DNA from: Planctomycetaceae bacterium
GTDB taxonomy: Bacteria; Planctomycetota; Planctomycetia; Pirellulales; Thermoguttaceae
Assembly: GCA_031287585.1 (NCBI GenBank)
Contig: JAITST010000449.1
Location: 1-32,724 of the forward strand
Direction of reading: 5' to 3'
DNA length: 32,724 bases
Shown: one piece after another, positions 9,101-17,084 of the stretch
Numbering within the stretch: the stretch's first letter is position 1
Layout: each line of letters begins with the position of its first letter
Made by a program: the position numbers and the translations under genes
The notes under the pieces: generated by a model
Told to the model about the DNA's origin: nothing
The model's input: the letters and a program-made list of their open reading frames with translations, nothing else
Databases searched by the model: none

Positions 9101-12100
9101 GTCGAGCGTCGAGTTGTTCAAACGGTACATTTTTGGGAACGCCTGTCTCACGTGAGAACGCATTCAGCATAGAGACAAACATTTTGTTTTTCACATTTGG
9201 AAACAGCGAAACTGCGCCTTCGGCGAGTGACAACTTCGGGTCGTGCAGAAACAACGTTTGACTTGAACCGCTCTGTACACCCAGCCCTTCGCAATGCGGA
9301 CACCAGCCGAGCGGCGAGTTGAACGAGAAATGATGCGGAGTCAGTGGCTCGAAACTTCGTCCGCAACGCTCACACGCAAGATGGCGGCTATGCCGATATG
9401 TTTTCCACTGAGTTTCTGTACGCGCTGGGGAATATTCGACAACGTGAACAACGCCGCCGCCGAAATCGAGTGCTGTCTCAACACTGTCGGCAAGACGTGC
9501 GCGAACGCCGCCGTCTGATAACAATACGCGGTCAACTACTAACTCAACGTTGTGTTTGCGCCGTCGGTCAATGTCTGGCAATGAGTTCTTATCGTCTATT
9601 TTGAACGTTACGCCGTCAATCCGAACACGAGTAAAACCCTGCGTGAGAAGTCTGTCCCAAATTTGTGTATAGTGTTGACCAGTTTCGATTTCAATCGGTG
9701 CGGCAATCAACAACGGTTGTTCCGTTTTATGTTGCCAAATTTTCGCAATTATTTCGTCAATCGTTTGCGTACCGACGGGAACATCGCAGACCGGACAATA
9801 CGGCGTGCCGAGACGTGCAAACAGCACACGTAGAAAATCGTGAATCTCGGTTATTGTACCGACGGTACTGCGCGGCGAATGGCTTGTTGACTTTTGTTCA
9901 ATCGCAATTGCGGGCGACAAACCTTCGATACGTTCAACTTTCGGTTTCGGCATTTGGTCAACAAACTGGCGAGCATACGAACCGAGACTTTCGACGTAAC
10001 GACGCTGCCCCTCCGCATAAATCGTATCCATCGCGAGCGAAGTTTTACCGCTTCCGCTGGGACCACAAAACACAGTCATCTTTTGACGTTGCAGTTCGAG
10101 AGAAACAGTTTTCAGGTTGTGTTGTTCCGCGTTACGAATAGAGAGGAATTCTGCCTCCCTGGTTGGCGGCTTCGTTTTTTTAGTTTTAACGGTTTTATTT
10201 TTATTACCTGAAAGTTTCGCGTTGTTACTTTGTTCCAATGGCGATTGCGAGTTGAAAAGTTTACGTAACGCCGCTCCAGTATAAGATTTTTCCACAGCCG
10301 CGACTTGTTCAGGCGTACCTTGTGCGATGAGTTGCCCCCCCGCTTCACCGCCTTCGGGACCGAGATCGATAATCCAATCAGCCGTTTTGATTACGTCGAG
10401 ATTATGTTCAACAACCAACACCGTGTTCCCTGCGTCAACTAGATTCTGCAACACTTTCAGCAACAACTTTATATCCGCGAAGTGTAAACCAGTCGTCGGC
10501 TCATCAAGTAGGTACAATGTTTTCCCGGTACTACGTTTGACCAACTCGCGTGCCAATTTTATTCGTTGTGCTTCGCCGCCGGAAAGTGTCGGCGATGGTT
10601 GCCCAAGTTTCATATAACCAAGTCCGACATCGGAGAACAATTGTAGTTTGTGTTTTATCTTCGGAATATTTTCAAAGTGAACGAGTGCTTCTTCGACATC
10701 CATATTCAAAACTTGGTCAATTGACTTTCCTTTGAACCGAACCGAAAGCGTTTCAAAGTTGAAACGTCGTCCCTGACACGTCGGACAGGTCACCCAAACA
10801 TCGGCAAGGAAATCCATTTCCAACTTTTTCGCACCGTTTCCCTCACACGCTTCACAACGTCCGCCCGTAACATTAAAACTAAACCGTCCCGCTTCATAAC
10901 CTTTCTCACGCGACTCGTGAAGATTTGCAAACAAGTGACGAATTTCGTCGAGCAATTTTATGTACGTTGCCGGATTTGAACGCGGCGTTCGACCAATCGG
11001 TGACTGGTCAATCGAAATCATTTTGTCGAGCAGGTCAAGCCCTTCAATTTCACGGTACCTACCCGGCAAGCCGTAACCGTTATTCAAGTCTCGCATAAGA
11101 ACTTCTACGAGAATATCATTTACGAGTGAACTTTTCCCCGAACCGCTCACACCTGTTATGCAGACCAACACGCCAAGCGGAATCGCAACGTCGATATTTT
11201 TCAAATTATTATGCGCCGCGCCGCGAATCCAGAGTTGACGTTTCGTATCAATTGAACGCCGAACCTGCGGAACCTCAATCTTCTCAACACCCGCGAGATA
11301 ACGGGCTGTGACTGATGTTGTCGTATCTGCGATTTTATTAACAGAATCACTTTGGGTATCATCGTCCGTTTTGTCTGTGTCATCGTTTGACGATTTTCTC
11401 TTTGTATTTTTTTTCGCGTTCTTCGCAGTTTTTTCGTTTTCAATATCAATAGCCGCTTCAACGATGTCGTCCGGTGTACCGAATGCGACAATGTTACCGC
11501 CGTGGATTCCGGGACCGGGACCAAAGTCAACAATTAAGTCAGCCGCACGCATCGTCTCCTCATCGTGTTCGACAACTACGACAGTGTTCCCCTGATTACG
11601 CAAATGTTCAAGCGTCGCAAGCAGACGGTCGTTGTCACGTGGGTGAAGTCCAATTGACGGTTCGTCGAGAACGTAAAGTACGCCGACCAACCCGCTGCCG
11701 ATTTGTCCCGCAAGGCGAATGCGTTGCATTTCGCCGCCGGAAAGTGTCGGTGCAGTTCGTCCGAGCGACAAGTATTCGAGACCAACGTTCGCCAGAAAAC
11801 CAAGACGATTCCGTACTTCTTTAATCGCTTCGGCGGCGACAATGTGACTTGAGTCCGTTAGAACAAGTTCGGTGAAAAATTCCTGTAAGTCGGTTATCGG
11901 CAACTCGCACAGTTGCGGCAGTGAACGTTTCTTACCGCCGTTAGCGTCACTGAAACGTTGATGTGTTGAGCCAGTTTCAAGTTTGAACGAACGTGCTTGT
12001 TCATTCAAACGGTCGCCGTGACAATAGACGCATGTTATCTCACGCATAAAATCTTCCATCTCGCGCCGTTGTCCGAGACTTGTCATTTCCTTATACTGCT

Positions 12101-13298
12101 GCGTCATTCGCGGAATGATACCCTCAAACTTACCCGTCCACTTGTTGTAACTTTGTCCGGTACGAAGTTGGAATACAATGTTGTCGTTGCCCGTTCCCCA
12201 AAGTATCGCGTTACGGACGCTGACAGGTAATTCTTCCCACGCCGTTTCGAGAACAGTATTTGGCGGTAAACGATGTTGACGCTCAAGATGCTCCGCGACA
12301 CCGACGAAAATGTGTTGCCGCCAGCGTCCCATATCTTTCCACGCACCGAGCGGCTCAATACAATTCTGTTGTATTGAACGTGTCTGGTCAGGAATGATGA
12401 TGTCCGGGTCGAACGTGTGCGTGTGACCCAGACCGTCGCAATGCGGACACATTCCCTGCGGCGAGTTAAAACTGAACATTTGTGGTGTCGGCGGGACGAA
12501 GTTGATATTGCAAATCGTGCAAGCGTATTGGGCAGACAACGCAATTTCGTGTTCAATTGAATTATCGTTTTTATCCGGGTCGATTTCAGTGATAACGATG
12601 ATGTTACCATCACCGATTTTCAAAGCACGTTCGACCGATTCCGCAAGCCGCGACCGGTTCTCCGCACCCGCCTGAACAAGACGGTCAATGACAACTTCAA
12701 TTTGGTGACGCATCTGACGGTCAAGTTGAACGTTGTCGGTCAAACGGGCAAGATGCCCGTCGATACGCGCGCGGATAAAACCTTGTTTGAGTAAGGAAGC
12801 GATAAGGTCGCGATGCTCGCCGCGTTGGTTGCGAACGACAGGAGCGAGAATCATATAGCGAGTACCTTGCGGCAAAGTTTCGATACGGTCAATAACTTGC
12901 TGACGGGTCTGCGCAGTGATAGGTTTACCGCAGTTAGGACAGTAACCGGTAGCAACACGTGCGTAGAGAAGGCGGAGGAAGTCGTAAATTTCGGTAATTG
13001 TACCGACGGTAGAACGAGTATTAACGCCGCCAACTTTCTGTGAAATCGAAATGGAGGGACTCAATCCCGAAATGAAGTCAACATCCGGTTTGGGCAACTG
13101 ACCGAGAAACTGCCTGGCGAAACTGGACAAACTCTCAACGTATCGCCGCTGCCCCTCCGCATACAGAGTATCAAACGCAAGCGAACTCTTGCCAGAGCCG
13201 CTAACGCCAGTAAAACAAATCAGCTGATTACGGGGCAAACGCAATTCCACATCACGCAAATTATGTTCACGCGCCCCACGAATTATAATATCGGACAT
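6129..13298 (-). CDS. uvrA: Tandem double UvrA (excinuclease ABC subunit A) with novel C-terminal extension
   Basis: UvrA is the ATP-driven damage-recognition subunit of nucleotide excision repair. This 2389-residue protein contains two complete UvrA copies, each with two ABC ATPase modules. Walker A motifs lie near residues 31 (GVSGSGKSS), 717, 1082 (GPSGSGKTS) and 1727. ABC signatures (LSGGE[MA]QR) lie near 517, 905, 1536 and 1915, each followed by LDEPS/T-GLH. All four CxxC...CxxC zinc modules are intact, e.g. CTICNINF...CPHCDGLG and CEKCEGNG...CDVCGGKR. Lys/Asp- or Lys-rich linkers join the modules. Residues ~2010-2389 are an added domain I do not recognise. A typical UvrA is about 940 residues; chlamydial UvrA is also a fused double copy, so this is a PVC trait. 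The start at 13298 (MSDIIIRGAREHNL) is preferred, because the in-frame ATG at 13349 overlaps the predicted -10 box. Confidence 0.97.
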   Translation of the reverse strand: MSDIIIRGAREHNLRDVELRLPRNQLICFTGVSGSGKSSLAFDTLYAEGQRRYVESLSSFARQFLGQLPKPDVDFISGLSPSISISQKVGGVNTRSTVGTITEIYDFLRLLYARVATGYCPNCGKPITAQTRQQVIDRIETLPQGTRYMILAPVVRNQRGEHRDLIASLLKQGFIRARIDGHLARLTDNVQLDRQMRHQIEVVIDRLVQAGAENRSRLAESVERALKIGDGNIIVITEIDPDKNDNSIEHEIALSAQYACTICNINFVPPTPQMFSFNSPQGMCPHCDGLGHTHTFDPDIIIPDQTRSIQQNCIEPLGAWKDMGRWRQHIFVGVAEHLERQHRLPPNTVLETAWEELPVSVRNAILWGTGNDNIVFQLRTGQSYNKWTGKFEGIIPRMTQQYKEMTSLGQRREMEDFMREITCVYCHGDRLNEQARSFKLETGSTHQRFSDANGGKKRSLPQLCELPITDLQEFFTELVLTDSSHIVAAEAIKEVRNRLGFLANVGLEYLSLGRTAPTLSGGEMQRIRLAGQIGSGLVGVLYVLDEPSIGLHPRDNDRLLATLEHLRNQGNTVVVVEHDEETMRAADLIVDFGPGPGIHGGNIVAFGTPDDIVEAAIDIENEKTAKNAKKNTKRKSSNDDTDKTDDDTQSDSVNKIADTTTSVTARYLAGVEKIEVPQVRRSIDTKRQLWIRGAAHNNLKNIDVAIPLGVLVCITGVSGSGKSSLVNDILVEVLMRDLNNGYGLPGRYREIEGLDLLDKMISIDQSPIGRTPRSNPATYIKLLDEIRHLFANLHESREKGYEAGRFSFNVTGGRCEACEGNGAKKLEMDFLADVWVTCPTCQGRRFNFETLSVRFKGKSIDQVLNMDVEEALVHFENIPKIKHKLQLFSDVGLGYMKLGQPSPTLSGGEAQRIKLARELVKRSTGKTLYLLDEPTTGLHFADIKLLLKVLQNLVDAGNTVLVVEHNLDVIKTADWIIDLGPEGGEAGGQLIAQGTPEQVAAVEKSYTGAALRKLFNSQSPLEQSNNAKLSGNKNKTVKTKKTKPPTREAEFLSIRNAEQHNLKTVSLELQRQKMTVFCGPSGSGKTSLAMDTIYAEGQRRYVESLGSYARQFVDQMPKPKVERIEGLSPAIAIEQKSTSHSPRSTVGTITEIHDFLRVLFARLGTPYCPVCDVPVGTQTIDEIIAKIWQHKTEQPLLIAAPIEIETGQHYTQIWDRLLTQGFTRVRIDGVTFKIDDKNSLPDIDRRRKHNVELVVDRVLLSDGGVRARLADSVETALDFGGGVVHVVEYSPARTETQWKTYRHSRHLACERCGRSFEPLTPHHFSFNSPLGWCPHCEGLGVQSGSSQTLFLHDPKLSLAEGAVSLFPNVKNKMFVSMLNAFSRETGVPKNVPFEQLDARHRRTIFHGCGDTWIDADVDGSRIKYQYKGLYPAIEEAARLVPGYRGMFEYTGEVECSVCLGSRLRDDVSAVRFIGMTMDQVCRQPLDNLLRILTEWKPDQMENKVAGDLIHEVRNRLSFLVDVGLEYLTLSRPAPTLSGGEMQRIRLAAQIGSGLVGVLYVLDEPTIGLHPRDNHRLIGALQKLRDLGNTLLLVEHDRDVINQADAVVDFGPKAGQFGGEILAAGTPNEVMKSKKSVTGPFLSGKEGIPIPMNRRVTMPEVTTNNGTSAKKVMNKKAVKKSSKTVMLTQPSQIQTAWLKVLGARQNNLKSVDVAIPVGALTVVTGVSGSGKSSLIEDVLYNQLAKTLHRAQTTPGAHDKIEGLGFINKVIRVDQQPLGQTPTSNPATYTGLFESIRDLFAQLPEARVRGYTARRFSFNVPGGRCEKCEGNGQLKIEMHFLPDVWITCDVCGGKRYDKQTLEVLYHGHSIADVLEMPCGEALKLFANIPQIRRVLQTLCDVGLDYVSLGQAAPTLSGGEAQRVKLAAELSRPDTGKTLYLLDEPTTGLHFDDLAKLLKVLNRLVDVGNTVVIIEHNLDVIKSADWIIDMGPEAGLEGGYLVYAGTPESLVERYGKAPSVANATAKSVAKKSEAKKATGKKKVTKSAADNIADYANIGVRGDSSYVARRSYTAEALAPVLANGIYAKRELYQPPAIDEPVNVPLAEMIGESSMMWEIDGRRWHSRDRVSRSGNPCKWDGKILLDIVDRIEESSGFADTNWKSRTLVEICGEQPHGGWFFHAYTSEEWLLRMKFRVAKQTFRNELLVERLNLKPLNEMQDIPLYGNEPRVRVTNNTTTWQEIELKVYSYDEINRTEFWEFIQFAIEGFARLSESINGKKSPEDAVPWKLLKEKWHFLPKGFDNGNPKWSFQLLKQIFAVVKSVDPQVKIDWEQKDVVICRTQDQTDKQFWLRVHTKNSDAIQLEVNNKNKITSITIEENKFNEQALKSLLKKK

Positions 13299-13347
13299 CC
13301 TTGATGTTCTGGTAGGTGTAGGTGAAGTAAGAAAAAACCAACGCTCC

Positions 13348-13375
13348 ATTATAACCGAAAAGAATAAATATGCAA
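13348..13375 (-). promoter_or_regulatory. Predicted sigma-70-type promoter for uvrA
   Basis: On the minus strand TTGCAT (13370-13375) is followed after 16 bases by TATAAT (13348-13353). Transcription would begin near 13341, giving a leader of about 43 bases to the ATG at 13298. The -10 box overlaps the upstream in-frame ATG (13349), which argues against translation from there. Confidence 0.6.
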
Positions 13376-13431
13376 ACGGTGGGGTAAAAGCAAACGGATA
13401 CTCGGCTTCATATAATTTAACTTGGTATCTC

Positions 13432-13460
13432 TTGCAACACTCTGCTATTGCGATTACAAT
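13432..13460 (+). promoter_or_regulatory. Predicted sigma-70-type promoter for the nitroreductase row
   Basis: TTGCAA (13432-13437), a 17-base spacer and TACAAT (13455-13460) lie 46 bases before the ATG at 13507. The uvrA promoter lies just beside it on the opposite strand. A separate TATAAT at 13411-13416 has no good -35 partner. Confidence 0.5.
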
Positions 13461-13506
13461 GGTTGCTCGTTTTTGTCACTTTTCTTTTCCTTTACACTCA
13501 TTAAGT

Positions 13507-14304
13507 ATGTCAACAATTGAAATCGACAAGTCTGACTGTATTCAATGCGGACTTTGTGCTAGCGTCTGCCCCAGTGTTTTGTTGCAGCAGCGGAATGTTC
13601 GTAGTTGTCCGGAAGTCGTTGATGGAGCGGAATCGCGTTGTATTAATTGCGGGCATTGTGTTGCTATTTGCCCTGTGAACGCGATTGCTGTCAACGGTAT
13701 CACTACTCGTGAGTGTGTGCCTGTTTCACGCGAGGCATCGCCGCGTTTTGAACATATTGCTTCGCTTGTTCGTAATCGCCGTTCTATTCGTAAATTTGTT
13801 TATGAGCCTCTTGACAGAACACAACTCGACCAGTTATTTGATGTTGTCCGTTACGCACCGACCGCACGTAACGGGTTGCCGGTTCGTTGGACTGTTGTTA
13901 ATTCGCCGAAAACGGTGAACGAGTTGGCGGAGTTGGTTATTGATTGGATAAAACGAACAGGTCAGTCGCCGGAGTTGGTTGAGGAATGGAACGCTGGTCA
14001 CGACAGAGTCTTACGCGGTGCGCCGTGTCTCGTTGTCGCGACAACAAACGATACCGCGATATTGCCAGAGATTGATTCGACGATAGCGGTAGAAATTTTT
14101 GAACTCGCGGCAACGGCGTTACGGATAGGAGTCTGCTGGGCAGGTTATTTTGTACTTGCGGCACAAAACGACGAGGCGATTGTAAAGCGGTTAAAATTAG
14201 ACCACGGCGAACGGGTTTATGGCGCGTTAATGCTCGGCAAGACGGACATAGAGATTTATCCGCGAGTGCCAGTGCGTCCACAACCGGTTGTTCGATGGTT
14301 ATAA
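13507..14304 (+). CDS. Ferredoxin-domain nitroreductase
   Basis: The 265-residue protein joins an N-terminal 2[4Fe-4S] ferredoxin domain to a flavin-dependent nitroreductase domain. Cluster ligands are C11-C14-C17-C21 (CIQCGLCASVC) and C45-C48-C51-C55 (CINCGHCVAIC); each motif supplies three ligands to one cluster and one to the other. The nitroreductase part starts with RRSIRKF (91-97), an FMN-phosphate-binding element, followed by VVRYAPTARNG, also typical. Such fusions probably feed ferredoxin-like electrons to the flavin; the physiological acceptor is not known. The start at 13507 is chosen because the 25 codons upstream overlap the predicted promoter and resemble nothing in the family. 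The lipoprotein gene follows after 44 bases on the same strand. The protein is cytoplasmic, as there is no signal peptide. Confidence 0.93.
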   Translation: MSTIEIDKSDCIQCGLCASVCPSVLLQQRNVRSCPEVVDGAESRCINCGHCVAICPVNAIAVNGITTRECVPVSREASPRFEHIASLVRNRRSIRKFVYEPLDRTQLDQLFDVVRYAPTARNGLPVRWTVVNSPKTVNELAELVIDWIKRTGQSPELVEEWNAGHDRVLRGAPCLVVATTNDTAILPEIDSTIAVEIFELAATALRIGVCWAGYFVLAAQNDEAIVKRLKLDHGERVYGALMLGKTDIEIYPRVPVRPQPVVRWL

Positions 14305-14348
14305 AAAATATATTTACAAATCTAAAAACAAAATATAGAAAGACAACA

Positions 14349-16211
14349 ATGAATTTTTCAGTAAAATTTTTGCTACTGGTTTCGTTGGCGTTAATTGCCA
14401 GCGGCTGTGGTTCAAACAAAGACGCTGGTGATACAGAGACCGGGTTGAGTACAACTTCTGAATTTACGTCTGCAACTATGGTGTCATTACCGACTGCCGA
14501 GATGCTTGATAAATTGGGTACGAAAAACGGTGTCAATACGAATTGGTTTTACAGCGATTCGCCGTTTGCAATTTATGTTAGTCCGAAACGTTTTATCAGT
14601 TCGCCATTCGGTGCCGAAAATAGAGGTTTTGTTAATACATTGTTGCGTGATTACGTTTCGATTCCAGCCGATTATTCTAAAATTGACCATATTGTTTTTT
14701 CTGTACGGCAAACGTTACTACCTGTCCAAATGCAAGACCAACAAGGTCAGATTCAGATGCAGATGATGCCGGTGCCGGCGACATTGCTCGCGTTGTTTTT
14801 CGACAATCCGATTAAACCGGAGGAATTTTTTAAGGACGTTCTCGAACTCACGATGCCGCTCTCGTCAATTCCAAAGGGTACGGCGGCGGGACGTGAGTAT
14901 TATGATGTGAGTGCGGCATCGGGCGAGCAGGGTGCGATGAAGGTGGTGTTTTGTTTCGCTGATGAACGAACAGTAGTGATTGTTCGTGGTGATATGAATA
15001 GTATTGAAATTGCGTTGGCGGGTAACAAATCAAACGGTGCGGCGGCAGACCGTCTCGCTCGTCTGCCTATCGCAAATGCCGACTTGACTATCGTTCTGAC
15101 ACGTGAAGGTTTACCAATTCGTGACGAGGATGTTGAACAATTGCTAGCGGCTTCGTTTTTGCCGAAAACGGTTAGTGAGTTGATGACAACGGTTCGTTGT
15201 TTGGCGTTGTCACTCAATTCGCACGCGGCAGTGAAAGAGCCGTTAGCACAAATGGCGATTGAATCGAACGATGCGGCGAAGGCAAAACGTATAAGCGATG
15301 AACTCGGTGGTTGGTTGTTGACTGCGAAAACTGCGGCAACACCGGAAATTACCGCTAACTTGCCACCGGTTTTGAAAAATTTGCGAGATATGCTGCTCGA
15401 CGGGATTGTTGTAAACGATGCAACGGCAGACGGTAAAATTAAGGTCGAACTCTTGCATCAGGAAGGTATATCGGAACAGTTCAACTCGCTGTTGGAACAA
15501 ACGCGGAAGCAGCAAGTTCTCACGACGCGAGTACAAATTTTGCAGTCGCTAATCGCCTCGGTTGCCCGCGCGTTTCAGCGGAACAATAACGTGTTTCCGC
15601 TTGTTATCGAATCACCAAACGGGACACCGTTGTTGAGTTGGCGAGTTGCGATATTGCCGGAACTCGGTTACGATGAACTTTATAAAAAGTTCAAACTTGA
15701 CGAAGCGTGGGACTCACCGAACAACAAGGAATTGTTGAAGGATATGCCAACGATTTATGCGTTGCCGAATTTGGATACGAATGGAAATATGATGTTCGAT
15801 ATCAATTCTGTTGCGAGCGGGATGACGACGTATCGAGTGTTCAACTCGGAAGGGATGCCGTTTAGCGTGCGTTCGATTTCGGCGGAAAATATAGAAAAAC
15901 TTACCAACATAATGTTTCTCGTTTCAGTTGCGGAGAGTAACAAAGTTGAATGGACGCGACCGGATACATTAGTTTATGAGCCAAGTAAGTTGAACGAAAT
16001 CTTCGGTGGTGAATTTGCAGCAATGGCGTTGACATCAAACGGAACAATTACGCCGCTAGAACAAATCCCGCCGGACAAGTTGGATATATTGTTGACCGGC
16101 AAACAACCAACAGAAAGTAAACCAGCAGAGGAAACAGAGGAGAAAGTGCCTGAGGAGAAGCCATCGCAAGAAGCGGAAGCATTATCACAAACTCCGCCAT
16201 CTGTGGAATAG
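14349..16211 (+). CDS. Planctomycete lipoprotein with DUF1559-like C-terminal region
   Basis: The 620-residue product begins with a lipoprotein signal peptide whose lipobox LIASGC gives a modified cysteine at residue 21, so it is membrane-anchored. The start at 14349 gives a proper signal peptide; an upstream in-frame ATG at 14295 overlaps the nitroreductase gene and adds a basic tail. Residues ~428-460 (LLSWRVAILPELGYDELY, then the AWDSPNN and LKDMPTIYALP segments) match the diagnostic core of DUF1559, one of the most expanded families in planctomycetes. The pilin-like N-terminal helix seen in many DUF1559 proteins is absent. Residues 40-400 are unassigned and the C terminus is a low-complexity Glu/Pro/Ser tail. 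A role in the envelope is inferred; the molecular function is unknown. The crotonase gene follows after 33 bases. Confidence 0.85.
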   Translation: MNFSVKFLLLVSLALIASGCGSNKDAGDTETGLSTTSEFTSATMVSLPTAEMLDKLGTKNGVNTNWFYSDSPFAIYVSPKRFISSPFGAENRGFVNTLLRDYVSIPADYSKIDHIVFSVRQTLLPVQMQDQQGQIQMQMMPVPATLLALFFDNPIKPEEFFKDVLELTMPLSSIPKGTAAGREYYDVSAASGEQGAMKVVFCFADERTVVIVRGDMNSIEIALAGNKSNGAAADRLARLPIANADLTIVLTREGLPIRDEDVEQLLAASFLPKTVSELMTTVRCLALSLNSHAAVKEPLAQMAIESNDAAKAKRISDELGGWLLTAKTAATPEITANLPPVLKNLRDMLLDGIVVNDATADGKIKVELLHQEGISEQFNSLLEQTRKQQVLTTRVQILQSLIASVARAFQRNNNVFPLVIESPNGTPLLSWRVAILPELGYDELYKKFKLDEAWDSPNNKELLKDMPTIYALPNLDTNGNMMFDINSVASGMTTYRVFNSEGMPFSVRSISAENIEKLTNIMFLVSVAESNKVEWTRPDTLVYEPSKLNEIFGGEFAAMALTSNGTITPLEQIPPDKLDILLTGKQPTESKPAEETEEKVPEEKPSQEAEALSQTPPSVE

Positions 16212-16244
16212 TAAATTCAAATATCACAACCAATACAAACACGA

Positions 16245-17021
16245 ATGTCAATTATCGTTCAACATATTTCTGAAACCGTTTGCCGGATAACTTTGAATCG
16301 TCCAGAACGTTGTAACGCGATTTCATCTGAAATGTTGCGGCGTTTGTTTGAACAGTTTGAAGAACTGCGTCAGTCGGGTAAGTGCCGTGTCTTGATTTTG
16401 GGAGGTGCGGGCGACTGTTTTTGTAGTGGTCTTGACCTTGCCGAGGCGATACTGGACGACAGTAACGCCTTCAGAATGACGCAACAGATAACGCAGTTGC
16501 TAATAATGTTGACACGAATACCGGTCATTGTTATTGCGGAAGTGAACGGGGCATGTTGCGGCGGTGGAGCGGCGGCGGCGTTTGCCTCTGACTTGATTAT
16601 CGCCTCAACTTCGGCGAGTTTTATGTTTCCTGATACACACCGTGGGTTAGAGCCAACGCTGTTGTTTCCATTGTTACGCCGCAAGATTCCGTTACCGATT
16701 TTGCGTCAAATGATTTTAACTGGCGGCGCATTAAAAGCATCCGATGCAAAAAATTTCGGATTGGTTTATGATTGCGTTGAGTCCGACAAGTTATTAACAG
16801 CAACAACAAAACTAACCGAGCAGATTTGCCGCGGCGAACGTTCGGTAGTACAACAGACGAAAACAATGTTAGCCGCACACGAAAACACTCTCTTCACGCC
16901 AGACCTGACAACAGAATTCAACGCCGCTTTAGAATCACACACAAACACATGGAAAACCAAAGCCGCGCGAGAAGGTGTGAAAGCGTTTTTGGAGAAACGT
17001 GACGCGGAGTGGTTGGAATAA
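16245..17021 (+). CDS. Enoyl-CoA hydratase/isomerase (crotonase) family protein with altered catalytic residues
   Basis: The 258-residue protein has the crotonase fold, whose members bind acyl-CoA and stabilise an enolate with two backbone NH groups. The N-terminal strand ITLNRPERCNAIS, the oxyanion-hole segments SGLDL (61-65) and GACCGGG (102-108), and the C-terminal helix AREGVKAFLEKR are all present. The two glutamates used by classical enoyl-CoA hydratases are not: the position after GGG-C in GGGCEL is alanine here (A110), and the QPE glutamate is D130 (FPDTHRGLEP). E136 lies nearby. It is thus more likely an isomerase, decarboxylase, thioesterase-like or other crotonase activity than a standard hydratase. 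It follows the lipoprotein gene closely and precedes DUF1638. The fold is certain; the reaction is not. Confidence 0.9.
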   Translation: MSIIVQHISETVCRITLNRPERCNAISSEMLRRLFEQFEELRQSGKCRVLILGGAGDCFCSGLDLAEAILDDSNAFRMTQQITQLLIMLTRIPVIVIAEVNGACCGGGAAAAFASDLIIASTSASFMFPDTHRGLEPTLLFPLLRRKIPLPILRQMILTGGALKASDAKNFGLVYDCVESDKLLTATTKLTEQICRGERSVVQQTKTMLAAHENTLFTPDLTTEFNAALESHTNTWKTKAAREGVKAFLEKRDAEWLE

Positions 17022-17029
17022 ATAATGTA

Positions 17030-17053
17030 TTGAATCGCGATTCAAATTATAAT
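17030..17053 (+). promoter_or_regulatory. Perfect palindrome next to a TATAAT box, candidate operator/promoter
   Basis: The 16-base perfect palindrome TTGAATCGCGATTCAA (17030-17045) is followed two bases later by TATAAT (17048-17053). The pair lies in the 63-base gap between the crotonase gene and the DUF1638 gene. There is no good -35 box, and the palindrome sits where RNA polymerase or a dimeric regulator would bind. Operator function is inferred from this geometry. Confidence 0.4.
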
Positions 17054-17084
17054 TGGCTTAATCACGAAATCACCGAACAACACT

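Noticed and set aside
6599..13043. Many open frames of 60-170 codons antisense to or out of frame with uvrA
   Set aside because: They follow from the codon use of the long real gene, lack domain motifs and ribosome-binding sites, and overlap strongly conserved UvrA sequence.
4732..13298. Functional link between PqaA-like hydrolase and UvrA
   Set aside because: They only share a strand and a short gap; nothing in either sequence supports a joint role.
13299..13349. Upstream in-frame start for uvrA
   Set aside because: The ATG at 13349 overlaps the predicted -10 box, and the added 17 residues are not part of the UvrA N terminus.
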